Notes: generated by a model from the letters alone, not told the origin. A DNA stretch of 64,000 nucleotides from Kluyvera genomosp. 1 (GCF_001266615.1 NZ_LGHZ01000005.1:62001-126000), one strand, 5' to 3'. Counted from the stretch's first letter, positions 19,518 to 29,009 are shown. Numbers and translations are program-made.

Positions 19518-20138
19518 GTGGAAATTTACAATAACGAAAATGACCAGGTTGATGCGATCAAACGCTTCTTTGCTGAAAATGGCAAAGCGCTGGCCGTTGG
19601 GGTGATTTTGGGGATCGGTGCGCTGGTTGGCTGGCGTTACTGGAATTCCCATCAGGTAGACTCGGCCCGGGAATCTTCCGTGGCTTATGAAAATGCCGTT
19701 TCTTCTCTGTCCTCAGGGAAACCAGAAGCGCTGGCCTCTGCCCAGAAGTTTGCGGCAGAGACGAAAAACACCTACGGGGCGTTTGCTTCTCTGGAACTGG
19801 CGCAGGCCTTTGTTGATAAAAACGATCTTGCACAGGCGGAAAAGCAGCTTCAACAGGGTTTAGCCGCTGCGGCTGATGAAAATCTGAAGTCCGTGATTAA
19901 TCTGCGCCTGGCGCGCGTTCAGCTGCAGATGAAGCAGGCTGACGCGGCGCTGAAAACGCTGGAAGGCGTGAAAGGTGAAGGTTGGACGGCGATTGTTGCT
20001 GATTTACGCGGGGAAATCCTGCTCAGTAAAGGTGACAAACAGGGTGCTCGTGCAGCGTGGGAAGCTGGCGCTAAGAGCGATGCATCACCGGCGCTGAGTG
20101 AAATGATGCGCATGAAAATTAATAATTTGTCCGTCTGA
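19518..20138 (+). CDS. yfgM: Periplasmic chaperone-like YfgM (PpiD-associated, Sec translocon)
   Basis: The 206-residue protein has a short cytoplasmic N-terminus, one membrane helix (about residues 22-42) and a periplasmic tetratricopeptide-like domain. E. coli YfgM binds PpiD and SecYEG and helps move secreted proteins on; its cytoplasmic tail also steadies RcsB control. The start is a GTG at 19518 after AGGAGAAGG, giving the family N-terminus MEIYNNENDQVDAIKRFF. It sits 10 bases before bamB, the usual pairing of an envelope chaperone with an outer-membrane assembly factor. Confidence 0.95.
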   Translation: MEIYNNENDQVDAIKRFFAENGKALAVGVILGIGALVGWRYWNSHQVDSARESSVAYENAVSSLSSGKPEALASAQKFAAETKNTYGAFASLELAQAFVDKNDLAQAEKQLQQGLAAAADENLKSVINLRLARVQLQMKQADAALKTLEGVKGEGWTAIVADLRGEILLSKGDKQGARAAWEAGAKSDASPALSEMMRMKINNLSV

Positions 20139-20148
20139 GAGGGACCCG

Positions 20149-21327
20149 ATGCAATTGCGTAAAGTACTTTTGCCAGGACTGCTTTCTGTCACTCTGTTGA
20201 GTGGTTGTTCGTTATTCAGCGGCGAAGAAGACGTTGTTAAAATGTCTCCTCTGCCTACTGTAGAAAACCAGTTTACGCCATCGACCGCATGGGATGTTTC
20301 CGTCGGTAGCGGTATTGGTGATTTCTATTCGAACCTGCATCCGGCTTATGCCGACAGCGTGGTCTACGCGGCCGATCGTAAAGGCACCGTTAAGGCCGTA
20401 AATGCTGATGACGGTAAAGAAGTCTGGTCCGTGAACCTGGCGGAAAAAGACGGCTGGTTTAGTCGTAAACCCGCGCTGCTGTCTGGCGGTTTGACCATCG
20501 CCGGCGGTCACGTATACGTGGGCAGTGAAAAAGCGCAGGTCTATGCGCTCGATGCCGGCACTGGCGCTATCGTCTGGCAGACCACCGCAGCGGGTGAAGT
20601 TCTGTCTCGTCCAACCGCAAGCGATGGCCTGGTTCTGGTACACACCAGCAACGGTCAGCTGCAGGCACTGGATGAGAACAGCGGTGTCGTCAAATGGACG
20701 GTGAACCTGGATATGCCTGCGCTGTCTCTGCGCGGTGAATCTGCACCGGCCGTCGCCTACGGCGCAGCCATTGTGGGCGGCGACAACGGTCGCGTGAGTG
20801 CGGTACTGATGCAGCAGGGCCAGCTTATCTGGCAACAACGTATCTCTCAGGCTACCGGTTCTACTGAAATCGACCGTCTGAGCGACGTAGATACCACACC
20901 GGTTATCGTGAATGGCGTTGTTTACGCCTTAGCCTACAATGGTAACCTGACGGCGCTGGATCTGCGCAGCGGCCAGATTCTGTGGAAACGCGAGCTGGGT
21001 TCGGTGAACGATTTCATCGTCGACGGCAACCGTATCTACATTGCCGACCAGAATGACCGCGTACTGGCGCTGACCACCGACGGTGGCGTTACCCTGTGGA
21101 CGCAAAGCGATCTGCTGCACCGTCTGCTGACCGCTCCGGCGCTGTATAATGGCAGCCTGGTTGTGGGTGATAGCGAAGGTTACCTGCACTGGATTAATCC
21201 AGAAGATGGGCGCTTCGTTGCCCAGCAGAAGCTTGACAGCTCTGGCTTCCTGACCGAGCCGGTTGTTGCTGACGGTAAACTGCTGATTCAGGCGAAAGAC
21301 GGTACGGTTTACGCGATTACGCGTTAA
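20149..21327 (+). CDS. bamB: Outer-membrane assembly lipoprotein BamB
   Basis: The 392-residue lipoprotein belongs to the BAM complex, which inserts beta-barrel proteins into the outer membrane. The signal peptide ends in the lipobox LLSGC (Cys at about residue 20, followed by Ser, so sorted to the outer membrane). The rest is an eight-bladed PQQ-type beta-propeller; repeated blade motifs such as VYALDAGTGAIVWQT, LTALDLRSGQILWKR and LQALDENSGVVKWT are visible. A terminator follows, so bamB ends the rodZ-to-bamB run. BamC is encoded at 60195-61229. Confidence 0.97.
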   Translation: MQLRKVLLPGLLSVTLLSGCSLFSGEEDVVKMSPLPTVENQFTPSTAWDVSVGSGIGDFYSNLHPAYADSVVYAADRKGTVKAVNADDGKEVWSVNLAEKDGWFSRKPALLSGGLTIAGGHVYVGSEKAQVYALDAGTGAIVWQTTAAGEVLSRPTASDGLVLVHTSNGQLQALDENSGVVKWTVNLDMPALSLRGESAPAVAYGAAIVGGDNGRVSAVLMQQGQLIWQQRISQATGSTEIDRLSDVDTTPVIVNGVVYALAYNGNLTALDLRSGQILWKRELGSVNDFIVDGNRIYIADQNDRVLALTTDGGVTLWTQSDLLHRLLTAPALYNGSLVVGDSEGYLHWINPEDGRFVAQQKLDSSGFLTEPVVADGKLLIQAKDGTVYAITR

Positions 21328-21352
21328 CGTCTGTCGTTTTTTTCAGCAATGG

Positions 21353-21388
21353 ACGGCTCCTGTTTAGTCAGGGGCCGTTTGCTATTTG
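21353..21388 (+). terminator. Terminator after bamB
   Basis: The arms acggctcctg (21353-21362) and caggggccgt (21369-21378) pair with one G-T wobble across the loop tttagt, followed by a T-rich stretch. Confidence 0.65.
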
Positions 21389-21407
21389 TATTGCTACTGA
21401 TTTTTAT

Positions 21408-21476
21408 GCCCGATGGCACTTCACTTATCGAGCCTGCTCCAACCGCGCAGACCGGATAAGCGAAATGCCACACGGC
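21408..21476. repeat. Degenerate BIME/REP pair
   Basis: Two 30-base blocks (starting gcccgatggcacttcacttat and, on the other strand, gccgtgtggcatttcgcttat) match at about 22 of 30 positions in inverted orientation. Both resemble the enterobacterial REP consensus with its TTATCCGG core. The element sits between the bamB terminator and der. Confidence 0.55.
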
Positions 21477-21517
21477 AAAGCAAATTGTCACAAATTTTGA
21501 GTATATGAGGCTTTATC

Positions 21518-22996
21518 ATGGTTCCTGTGGTCGCGCTTGTCGGGCGCCCTAATGTCGGAAAATCCACGCTCTTTAACCGCTTGACGCGCACTCGTGATGC
21601 GCTGGTCGCGGATTTCCCGGGTCTGACTCGTGACCGTAAGTACGGTCGTGCTGAAGTTGAAGGGCGTGAGTTTATCTGTATCGATACCGGCGGTATTGAT
21701 GGTACGGAAGAAGGTGTGGAAACGCGCATGGCTGAACAGTCGCTGCTGGCGATTGAAGAAGCCGACGTTGTGCTGTTTATGGTTGATGCGCGTGCGGGGC
21801 TGATGCCTGCGGACGAAGGTATCGCTAAACATCTGCGTTCGCGCGAAAAGCCAACCTTCCTGGTCGCGAACAAGACTGACGGGATTGACCCGGATCAGGC
21901 CGTAGCCGACTTCTGGTCGCTGGGTCTTGGTGAGATTCACGCAATCGCTGCTTCTCATGGTCGTGGCGTGACAACGCTGCTGGAAACCGTTCTGCTGCCG
22001 TTCGTTGACGACGTCAACCCACCGGAAGAAGTGGACGAAGATGCGGAGTACTGGGCGAAGTTTGAAGCCGAGCAGAACGGCGGTGAAGTTGAAGAGCCAG
22101 AAGATGACTTCAACCCGCAGGATCTGCCGATCAAAATTGCTATCGTAGGCCGCCCTAACGTTGGTAAGTCAACGCTAACTAACCGTATCCTCGGCGAAGA
22201 CCGTGTGGTGGTTTACGATATGCCGGGCACCACCCGTGACAGTATCTATATTCCAATGGAACGCGATGAGCGCGAATACGTGCTTATCGACACCGCGGGT
22301 GTGCGTAAGCGCGGGAAAGTGACTGATACGGTTGAAAAATTCTCCGTTATCAAAACGCTTCAGGCTATCGAAGACGCCAACGTCTGTCTGCTGGTTATCG
22401 ATGCCCGTGAAGGTATCTCTGACCAGGACCTGTCCCTGTTGGGCTTTATCCTCAATAGTGGGCGCTCACTTGTCATCGTCGTCAACAAGTGGGACGGCCT
22501 GAGCATGGAAGTCAAAGAGCAGGTGAAAGAAACCCTGGACTATCGTCTGGGCTTTATCGACTTTGCTCGCGTGCACTTCATCTCCGCACTGCACGGCAGC
22601 GGCGTCGGCAATCTGTTCGAATCTATCCGTGAAGCGTATGACAGTTCTACCCGCCGCGTAGGTACGGCGATGCTGACACGTATCATGAGCATGGCAACCG
22701 AAGATCACCAGCCGCCTCTGGTGCGTGGTCGTCGCGTGAAGCTGAAATATGCTCACGCCGGTGGTTACAACCCGCCGATCGTGGTTATTCACGGTAATCA
22801 GGTCAAAGACCTGCCGGATTCTTACAAACGTTATCTGATGAACTATTTCCGCAAGTCGCTGGATGTTATGGGTACACCTATCCGTATCCAGTTCAAAGAA
22901 GGGGAAAACCCGTATGCGAACAAACGCAATACGTTGACTCCGACTCAGATGCGTAAGCGTCAGCGTTTGATGAAACACATCAAGAAGAGCAAGTAA
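21518..22996 (+). CDS. der: Ribosome-assembly GTPase Der (EngA)
   Basis: The 492-residue essential GTPase acts in maturation of the 50S ribosomal subunit. It has two tandem G domains: the first near residues 3-165, with the P-loop GRPNVGKST at the start and DTGG as G3, and the second near 205-375, again with GRPNVGKST and DTAG; NKTD and NKWD are the G4 motifs. An acidic linker ([20 protein letters not shown]) joins them, and a KH-like RNA-binding domain with a basic tail ends the protein. It is separated from bamB by a terminator and a REP pair. Confidence 0.98.
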   Translation: MVPVVALVGRPNVGKSTLFNRLTRTRDALVADFPGLTRDRKYGRAEVEGREFICIDTGGIDGTEEGVETRMAEQSLLAIEEADVVLFMVDARAGLMPADEGIAKHLRSREKPTFLVANKTDGIDPDQAVADFWSLGLGEIHAIAASHGRGVTTLLETVLLPFVDDVNPPEEVDEDAEYWAKFEAEQNGGEVEEPEDDFNPQDLPIKIAIVGRPNVGKSTLTNRILGEDRVVVYDMPGTTRDSIYIPMERDEREYVLIDTAGVRKRGKVTDTVEKFSVIKTLQAIEDANVCLLVIDAREGISDQDLSLLGFILNSGRSLVIVVNKWDGLSMEVKEQVKETLDYRLGFIDFARVHFISALHGSGVGNLFESIREAYDSSTRRVGTAMLTRIMSMATEDHQPPLVRGRRVKLKYAHAGGYNPPIVVIHGNQVKDLPDSYKRYLMNYFRKSLDVMGTPIRIQFKEGENPYANKRNTLTPTQMRKRQRLMKHIKKSK

Positions 22997-23035
22997 TTAG
23001 CCAATAAGGTTAATGACTGCTAAATGTGATGAAAA

Positions 23036-23057
23036 GCCCGCGCGATGCGGGCTTTTT
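23036..23057 (+). terminator. Terminator after der
   Basis: The stem gcccgc/gcgggc with the loop gcgat is followed by six T residues, a classic rho-independent terminator. Confidence 0.85.
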
Positions 23058-23154
23058 TATTGCCTGGTACCGTTTTTATCATTGGGCCAGATGACGGTGA
23101 TTTGTGGTAAAAAAGTGCTTACAAACAATGATGACTAAACGCAACGGAGCAGAA

Positions 23155-23559
23155 ATGAGAACGCAAAAACGGTGTCTGGGGCATATCGCGGTAGTGGTCG
23201 ATGATTACGACCGTGCCATTGAGTACTACACGGATAAGCTCGGCTTTACCCTCGTGGAGGATACGCCGCAGCCAGGGAAACGCTGGGTTGTGGTGACGCC
23301 GAATCCGGAAAGCGACTGCCGTATATTGCTGGCTCGTGCCTCAAATGAGAGACAAACGGACTTTATCGGCAACCAGTGTGGCGGTAGGGTGTTTTTATTC
23401 CTGCAAACGGATGATTTTTGGCGTGATTACCATCAGATGAAAGCAAAAGGTGTCCATTTTTGCGAAGAGCCTCGCGAAGAAGAATATGGCACCGTGGTGG
23501 TCTTTGAAGATTTGTATGGTAACCGCTGGGATCTCTACCAGAATGCACTCGAGCAGTAA
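23155..23559 (+). CDS. VOC-family (glyoxalase/bleomycin-resistance-like) protein
   Basis: The 134-residue protein shows the paired beta-alpha-beta-beta-beta modules of the vicinal-oxygen-chelate fold. The N-terminal module starts LGHIAVVVDDYDRAIEYYTDKLGF, with the expected first metal-ligand His; the C-terminal module ends VVVFEDLYGNRWDLYQN, with the expected Glu. Members of this family include lyases, dioxygenases and antibiotic-binding proteins; nothing here points to one substrate. The frame is open from a GTG at 23104, but the ATG at 23155 has GGAG upstream and gives the usual N-terminus. It is the first gene of an accessory block not found between der and yfgJ in E. coli. Confidence 0.85.
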   Translation: MRTQKRCLGHIAVVVDDYDRAIEYYTDKLGFTLVEDTPQPGKRWVVVTPNPESDCRILLARASNERQTDFIGNQCGGRVFLFLQTDDFWRDYHQMKAKGVHFCEEPREEEYGTVVVFEDLYGNRWDLYQNALEQ

Positions 23560-23706
23560 GGTGCTTTTAGTACTGTAGAGTGGCTCGGCGCTCGCGTAGC
23601 CGAAAATTATCGTCCAGACTGATAGCAAAGACATGGTCTGGGCGGGCATTGTGCTTTACACTGCGCGCTGCAAAAACTGAGTAGATAAACGATTAAGTAG
23701 GCGGTA

Positions 23707-24189
23707 ATGGCGATGAACGGAACGATCACAACCTGGTTTGAAGATAAAGGTTTTGGCTTTATCAAAGATGAAAACGGCGATAACCGCTATTTTCATGTGA
23801 TTAAGGTTGCCAACCCTGAATTGATTAAGAAAGATGCGGCGGTCACTTTTGAACCGACGACCAACAACAAAGGCTTGTCGGCGTATGCGGTGAAAGTCGT
23901 CCCGGAAAGCAAGTATATCTATATTGCAGGCGAACGAGTTAAGCTCACGGCTATCAAATCTTACGTGGTTTACCGCGAAGAAGTGCCCGCAGAGACGCGG
24001 ATTGATAAAGAAAATGCAGTGCTGTCCGTCGGGGCGTTGATGAATAGCATCAAGCCAAAATCGGCGGTGAAGCCGGGTGATATGCGCTCAATACAAAAAC
24101 TGGCAATCACTACCTTCCAGGGGACGACGTTAATCTTCTCGGAAGATGAAGTCGATATCGCTGAAACGGTAAAAATGCTGAAGGTCTGA
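23707..24189 (+). CDS. Cold-shock-domain protein with C-terminal extension
   Basis: The 160-residue protein starts with a cold-shock-like OB fold (about residues 4-66): GTITTWFEDKGFGFIKDENGDNRYFHV holds the RNP1 motif KGFGFI, and the RNP2 equivalent reads YFHV rather than the usual FVHF-type sequence. About 90 further residues of unknown fold follow (SKYIYIAGERVKLTAIKSYVVY and a tail to LKV), while ordinary Csp proteins stop near 70. Single-stranded RNA or DNA binding is likely; the role of the extension is unknown. A second ATG at 23713 could be the start. No partner gene is tightly linked. Confidence 0.8.
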   Translation: MAMNGTITTWFEDKGFGFIKDENGDNRYFHVIKVANPELIKKDAAVTFEPTTNNKGLSAYAVKVVPESKYIYIAGERVKLTAIKSYVVYREEVPAETRIDKENAVLSVGALMNSIKPKSAVKPGDMRSIQKLAITTFQGTTLIFSEDEVDIAETVKMLKV

Positions 24190-24291
24190 AACCATTCGGA
24201 CTCACCCTGTGCCAGATTTATTCACGCTCTTAAGCGGGATGCTGGCGCAGCGGGCGATAATTGATATAGACGTTAATCCGGGGAGTAATTT

Positions 24292-24537
24292 ATGAACCAT
24301 GAAGTAGACATCAAATATTATGACATCGCTGACGAGTACGCGACGGAATGTGTAAAACCGGTAAGCGACTCAGAACGTGATGCGCTAGCACACTATTTCC
24401 AGCTGCTGCTGACCCGCCTGATGAATAATGAAGAAATCAGCGAAGAAGCGCAGCAAGAGATGGCCCGTGAGGCGGGCATCGAAGAGCAACGCATTGATGA
24501 AATTGCTAATTTCCTCAATGAGTGGGGCAACGAGTAG
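24292..24537 (+). CDS. YmjA-family (DUF2543) small protein
   Basis: The 81-residue acidic protein is a clear relative of E. coli YmjA, with the same length and the same blocks ([33 protein letters not shown] and a WGNE end). It has no signal or membrane segment and should be mostly helical. The function is not known. In E. coli the ymjA gene sits elsewhere in the chromosome, so its place here is part of the accessory block. The start follows GGGGAGTAATTT, a good ribosome site. Confidence 0.85.
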   Translation: MNHEVDIKYYDIADEYATECVKPVSDSERDALAHYFQLLLTRLMNNEEISEEAQQEMAREAGIEEQRIDEIANFLNEWGNE

Positions 24538-24573
24538 TCTTTACTCTGACGACCCATCGCTAATAAGATAAAC

Positions 24574-24594
24574 GCGGCGTGTTAATCATGCCGC
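24574..24594 (+). terminator. Hairpin after the YmjA-like gene
   Basis: The arms gcggcgtg and catgccgc pair with one G-T wobble around the loop ttaat, 37 bases after the stop; a weak T run follows. Confidence 0.45.
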
Positions 24595-24789
24595 AGATTT
24601 CCCCCCGCCGGTTTGGCATCACTATTTCGTTAACGCCGATGCTTGCGTATGGCAACGTAACGATTTTCTCACGTCGACATAACTCTTTCCCCGCACTCAA
24701 ACGGTAATCCTCTCAATGTGAAGACGCGCGTTGACTTCGCTGCGCGTAACGCAGGATAGTTATCATTTTGCCACTATTCATCACTGACG

Positions 24790-26016
24790 ATGGATATGAC
24801 TAATGAAATCTCGCTGAAATTTATGGGGTCATTTATGGGTCACCGTTCCACCTCCGATTTTAACGTCAGCACGCAAATCACGCAGCTAGGCCGGGATGTC
24901 TCGAAGCAATCGGGCTTTGTGAACGCTCCGGTATACCGGGGATCGACGGTCATTTTCCCCACGGTTGACGATCTCGAGCATAATCGTGCCGAGTTCAATT
25001 ACGGCACCATGGGCACGCCAACGATTTCCAGCCTGGAAAATGCCTGGAGCACGTTGGCGGGAGCGGCGGGAACCGTACTATCACCCTCTGGTCTTGGGGC
25101 GATCGCGCTCTCGCTTCTGACTACGCTTAAATCCGGCGACCATCTTTTGATGCCGGATAGCGTGTATCGACCCACGCGCAATTTCTGCGCTGGGATGCTG
25201 GCCAAAATGGGAATTGAGACCACCTATTATGATCCGCTGATGGGTGCCGAAATTGAGTCCTTGTTCCGGCCCAACACCACCACGCTGTTCCTGGAATCGC
25301 CGGGTTCACAAAGTTTTGAGATTCAGGATGTTCCGGCAATGACCCGGGTGGCAAAAGCCCACGCTGTCACCACCATTATTGACAATACCTGGGCGACGCC
25401 GATTTTCTTCCGCGCTCATGAACATGGCTGCGATCTGTCGCTGGAAGCCGGTACCAAATACCTTGGCGGTCACTCCGATCTGCTGATGGGGCTGGTGTCA
25501 GCCAACGAAGCGTGGTGGCCTAAGCTTCGCAAAACTTACGATTTAATGGCAATGCTGCCGGGAGCTGAAGACTGCTTCCTGGCGCTGCGTGGCCTGCGCA
25601 CGATGCATATTCGACTCAAAGAAGCGGAAAAGCGTGGCCTCGAAATGGCGCACTGGCTGCAATCACGTCCAGAGGTTTTAAACGTTCTCCATCCTGCGTT
25701 GCCGGAGTGCCCGGGGCACGAGATTTGGAAACGCGATTTCACCGGCTCTTCAGGATTATTTTCCCTGGTGTTAAAGCCGGAATTCACCAAAGCCGGTGTG
25801 GCAAAGATGCTGGATAACATGAGTATTTTTGGCATGGGCTATTCGTGGGGCGGCTTTGAAAGTCTGATTATTCCATTTAATTGTGCCGACTACCGTACGG
25901 CAACGAACTGGCAGCCGGGTGGTTTAACGCTGCGGATACAAATGGGACTTGAAGATATGGACGATCTGAAAAACGATCTCGCGGATGGGTTTGAGCGGTT
26001 ACGCTCGGTGTTGTGA
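24790..26016 (+). CDS. MetC-like cystathionine beta-lyase (PLP enzyme)
   Basis: The product (up to 408 residues) belongs to the Cys/Met-metabolism PLP family. The PLP lysine is Lys223 in LEAGTKYLGGHSD; FLESPGS, IIDNTWATP and HEIWKRDFTGSSGLFS agree with MetC-type cystathionine beta-lyases, which split cystathionine into homocysteine, pyruvate and ammonia. E. coli metC lies elsewhere, so this may be a second copy with a different C-S substrate. The start is unsure: the first ATG (24790) has no clear ribosome site, and the ATG at 24835 (MGHRSTSDFN) is closer to the family N-terminus and has GGGGT upstream. A Gfo/Idh oxidoreductase gene follows after 89 bases. Confidence 0.85.
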   Translation: MDMTNEISLKFMGSFMGHRSTSDFNVSTQITQLGRDVSKQSGFVNAPVYRGSTVIFPTVDDLEHNRAEFNYGTMGTPTISSLENAWSTLAGAAGTVLSPSGLGAIALSLLTTLKSGDHLLMPDSVYRPTRNFCAGMLAKMGIETTYYDPLMGAEIESLFRPNTTTLFLESPGSQSFEIQDVPAMTRVAKAHAVTTIIDNTWATPIFFRAHEHGCDLSLEAGTKYLGGHSDLLMGLVSANEAWWPKLRKTYDLMAMLPGAEDCFLALRGLRTMHIRLKEAEKRGLEMAHWLQSRPEVLNVLHPALPECPGHEIWKRDFTGSSGLFSLVLKPEFTKAGVAKMLDNMSIFGMGYSWGGFESLIIPFNCADYRTATNWQPGGLTLRIQMGLEDMDDLKNDLADGFERLRSVL

Positions 26017-26023
26017 TGCAATT

Positions 26024-26053
26024 GGCCGTCGCGCGCAATATTTTGCGATGGCC
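26024..26053 (+). terminator. Hairpin between the MetC-like and Gfo/Idh genes
   Basis: The arms ggccgtcgc and gcgatggcc pair with one G-T wobble about 10 bases after the MetC-like stop. No T run follows; it may be a weak terminator or REP-like piece. Confidence 0.35.
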
Positions 26054-26105
26054 GCTCACGCATAATAATTCGTGATACCACTTTCCTGTTTGTGAGTCCG
26101 AAATT

Positions 26106-27197
26106 ATGAATATAGGTTTTGTCGGCCTGGGCGCTGTTGTTGAAACGGCCTGGCTCCCTGCGCTCCAACGGCTGTCTTTACCGGGATATAGCCTATGGGG
26201 TTATGACCTTAATGCCCAGCGCACGTTACCCGGCGTGACCTGCTGTGAGTCACTTGAGGGACTGCTGGCTAAGCCTATCGACACGCTATGCATCACCACC
26301 GCATCACTGCAACACTTACCGATTTTAGAGGCGGCATTAGCGACCCCGATACCGCAGATTGTGGTCGAGAAACCGATTGTCGCGACGCTTAGCCAAATCA
26401 GCCGCTTACGTTCACTGCTTTCAATGTCGGAAAATGCGCCGCGCGTACTTGCACTGGATCACTGGATGGCACGGGACGGGGCGCTGTGTGTTGCTCAAGG
26501 CAAAATGGATAAGCGCTGGCTGGCGGATGGCCAGGCCGTGTTAGCTGAACCGCCGGTCACCACGCTTGATGATATCGTTGGTATTGACGGCTTTCTGTTG
26601 GAGCCGAGCGGTTTTAATGCGGCTGGCGAACCTATTGCCCTCAACTTTGCTACCGGTGAACCGGATACCCGGCAATTTACGCATCCGGACGGGGTTATTG
26701 TGGATGTGGGTACCCACGTACTGGCGATGATGCGCGAGGCGCTGCGCTATCTTGGCGGCAGCGATGATCTACATCTGAATGTGCTGACAGCAAAAGACCG
26801 ACTGGGAAGGCCGATTACCCACGGTGACTGGACAACAGCGGAGGGCGAGGCTCACCTGCAGGGGACGCTATCTGGACTGCCGGTTAATCTATGGCTCAAT
26901 AAATATGCCGGGCCAGGCGTTGAGCGTAAGGGGATTCGCATCACTCTTCGCGATGGGCGGGTCATCAGCCAAAATCGCTGTCCGGGCGGTGAACGAGTCG
27001 AATTGATAACGGGTGACCGTGTGATGAACTGGACGCGGGAAGGGGCGGTTTACGCCCATTGTTTGGGAGAACATATTTTTGGTGCCAATAGCCTTTTTGC
27101 GCGAGCACCACAAGAAGTGGCCAGATTGACCCAGCGACGCATTGCCGAAGTGGAGGCGTTATTACAGCTTCAGCAGGGGCTTCGTGGCGTACACTAA
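26106..27197 (+). CDS. Gfo/Idh/MocA-family oxidoreductase
   Basis: The 363-residue protein has an N-terminal Rossmann fold with the dinucleotide loop GFVGLGAVVETAWLPAL (about residues 4-20) and the family EKP motif in VVEKPIVATL (about residue 90), where the Lys is catalytic. The C-terminal alpha/beta domain carries HPDGVIVDVGTHVLAMM, with the usual conserved Asp and His of sugar-type members. Members oxidise or reduce sugars, inositols or related metabolites with NAD(P). I see no close E. coli relative in this locus and cannot name a substrate. Its nearness to the MetC-like gene may mean a shared pathway, but a hairpin lies between them. Confidence 0.8.
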   Translation: MNIGFVGLGAVVETAWLPALQRLSLPGYSLWGYDLNAQRTLPGVTCCESLEGLLAKPIDTLCITTASLQHLPILEAALATPIPQIVVEKPIVATLSQISRLRSLLSMSENAPRVLALDHWMARDGALCVAQGKMDKRWLADGQAVLAEPPVTTLDDIVGIDGFLLEPSGFNAAGEPIALNFATGEPDTRQFTHPDGVIVDVGTHVLAMMREALRYLGGSDDLHLNVLTAKDRLGRPITHGDWTTAEGEAHLQGTLSGLPVNLWLNKYAGPGVERKGIRITLRDGRVISQNRCPGGERVELITGDRVMNWTREGAVYAHCLGEHIFGANSLFARAPQEVARLTQRRIAEVEALLQLQQGLRGVH

Positions 27198-27249
27198 AGT
27201 GCGAGCCGTGGTAAAATAGCGGCACAAAAAATAAAGTTAAGGAGTCGCT

Positions 27250-27471
27250 ATGGAATTCATCTGCCCAATCTGTCAGACCTCGCTGGAGGTGCAGGGAAAC
27301 CATGCGCATTGCCAGAGCTGCGAAAAAGAGTACACCCTCGAGGCGCGCTGTCCTGAGTGTCATAAACCGCTGGAAGTGTTAAAAGCCTGTGGTGCGGTTG
27401 ATTTCCTGTGCCAGAACGGTCACGGTCTGGTGTCGAAAAGAAAGGTCGAGTGGGTTTCTGTCAGCGAATAA
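27250..27471 (+). CDS. yfgJ: Zinc-ribbon protein YfgJ
   Basis: The 73-residue protein matches the YfgJ (DUF1407) family of small zinc-ribbon proteins. Cys pairs CPIC, CQSC and CPEC and later Cys/His residues (ACGAVDFLCQNGHG) can bind two zinc ions. The function is unknown. It lies just before the convergent xseA gene as in E. coli, and AAGGAG precedes its ATG. Confidence 0.92.
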   Translation: MEFICPICQTSLEVQGNHAHCQSCEKEYTLEARCPECHKPLEVLKACGAVDFLCQNGHGLVSKRKVEWVSVSE

Positions 27472-27484
27472 ATTCGAAGTATGG

Positions 27485-27508
27485 CCGGGCGAACTGGCCC
27501 GGTTATTT
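27485..27508 (+). terminator. Terminator between yfgJ and xseA
   Basis: The stem ccgggc/gcccgg with the loop gaactg is followed by ttattt, between the convergent yfgJ and xseA genes. Confidence 0.6.
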
Positions 27509-27514
27509 GGCATC

Positions 27515-28891
27515 TCAGACGGCTTTTTTGCGCGCGCGGGTTTTCTTTTCCGCTGTCACCGTCGTAATTTCGCTCTCTACCCAACCATCGGCTAAGCGCG
27601 TGGTCAGCCGATCGCCCGCTTTGGCCTGTTTAGTCTGCTTCAGCACTTTGCCATCGCTGACGGTGGTGACGCTGTAGCCGCGTGCCAGCGTCGCCAGCGG
27701 GCTGACGGCCTCCAGATGGGTTACCGCGTTGCCAAAACGCTCACGTTGTTCGCTGAGACGGGTGCGAACGTTATCTGCCAGACGATATTCCAGCTGCTGG
27801 ATGCGAGATTGCGCGCGGTGAATGCGCGGCTGTGGATTTTGCTGGTTCAAACGTTGCAGCACGCGCTGCTGACGCTGATTGGCCTGTTTGATTTGGTTTT
27901 CCAGCGCAAAACTCATGCGTTGGCGCAGCCGTTCCAGCGTGGTTTGCTGGCGAGCCAGACGCAGCTGCGGGTGCTGTTGCTGAAGGCGGTGGAACATCTG
28001 CGTAAAGCGGCGGCTGCGATTAGCAAGGTAGTAATCCATTGCCATGCCCAGACGCTGCTGAACGGATTGAATTTGGCGCAGTAATTCCTGCTGGTTGCGG
28101 CTCACGATTTCGGCCGCCGCAGATGGCGTTGGCGCCCGCAGGTCGCCGACGAAGTCAGCGATGGTCACGTCAGTTTCATGGCCGACAGCGCTGACCACCG
28201 GAATGCGGCTGGCAAAAATGGCCCGCGCGACGCGTTCGTCATTAAAACTCCATAAATCTTCCAGTGAACCGCCGCCGCGCCCAACGATGAGAACATCGCA
28301 TTCATTGCGGGCGTTGGCCAGCTCAATTGCGCGGACGATTTGCATCGGCGCATCGTCACCCTGTACTGCCGTGGGATAAATCACCACCGGCAAAGAAGGG
28401 TCCCGGCGTTTGAGAACATGGAGAATATCGTGCAGCGCGGCCCCGGTTTTTGACGTTATCACGCCAATGCAATGAGCTGGGGAAGGAAGCGATTGTTTGA
28501 ACTGCTGATCGAACAACCCTTCGGCCTGCAGTTTGGCTTTTAGCTGCTCATATTTTTGCTGCAACAGCCCTTCACCCGCTGGCTGCATGCTTTCCACAAT
28601 AATCTGGTAGTCGCCGCGTGGCTCATACAGCGTGATATTGGCGCGTACCAGCACCTGTTGCCCGTGCTGCGGGCTGAACGTCACGCGGCGGTTACTGTTG
28701 CGGAACATCGCGCAGCGCACCTGGGCGTTATCGTCTTTTAAGGTGAAGTACCAGTGACCAGAAGAGGGCTGGGTAAAGTTTGAAATCTCGCCGCTAATCC
28801 ACACTTGCCCCATTTCTTGCTCGAGCAGCAGACGAACCGACTGATTCAGGCGGCTAACGGTAAAAATTGAGGGGGATTGAGAAGGTAACAT
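27515..28891 (-). CDS. xseA: Exodeoxyribonuclease VII large subunit
   Basis: The 458-residue catalytic subunit of exonuclease VII joins with several XseB copies to degrade single-stranded DNA from both ends. An N-terminal OB fold (about residues 10-100) is followed by the catalytic domain with the motifs [27 protein letters not shown] and [14 protein letters not shown], and a long coiled coil (about 255-390, rich in Gln and Arg) that carries XseB. It is divergent from guaB as in E. coli. Confidence 0.97.
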   Translation of the reverse strand: MLPSQSPSIFTVSRLNQSVRLLLEQEMGQVWISGEISNFTQPSSGHWYFTLKDDNAQVRCAMFRNSNRRVTFSPQHGQQVLVRANITLYEPRGDYQIIVESMQPAGEGLLQQKYEQLKAKLQAEGLFDQQFKQSLPSPAHCIGVITSKTGAALHDILHVLKRRDPSLPVVIYPTAVQGDDAPMQIVRAIELANARNECDVLIVGRGGGSLEDLWSFNDERVARAIFASRIPVVSAVGHETDVTIADFVGDLRAPTPSAAAEIVSRNQQELLRQIQSVQQRLGMAMDYYLANRSRRFTQMFHRLQQQHPQLRLARQQTTLERLRQRMSFALENQIKQANQRQQRVLQRLNQQNPQPRIHRAQSRIQQLEYRLADNVRTRLSEQRERFGNAVTHLEAVSPLATLARGYSVTTVSDGKVLKQTKQAKAGDRLTTRLADGWVESEITTVTAEKKTRARKKAV

Positions 28892-28983
28892 GTGAGCGAG
28901 ATCAAATTCTAAATCAGCAGGTTATTCAGTCGATAGTAACCTGCCCAACGACGATCGCAAGTATTTTTTTAAGAAAAGTGTAG

Positions 28984-29009
28984 ATGCAATCGCTTACGCT
29001 CTGTATAAT
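28984..29009 (+). promoter_or_regulatory. guaBA promoter with PurR box
   Basis: The site atgcaatcgcttacgct (28984-29000) matches the PurR consensus at about 11 of 16 positions and closely resembles the known E. coli guaB PurR site. A perfect TATAAT (29004-29009) follows directly, so bound PurR would overlap the promoter. Confidence 0.75.

Noticed and set aside
24588-24707. Small frame of 39 codons starting MPQISPRRFG
   Set aside because: There is no ribosome site, the start lies inside the hairpin after the YmjA-like gene, and nothing supports its translation.
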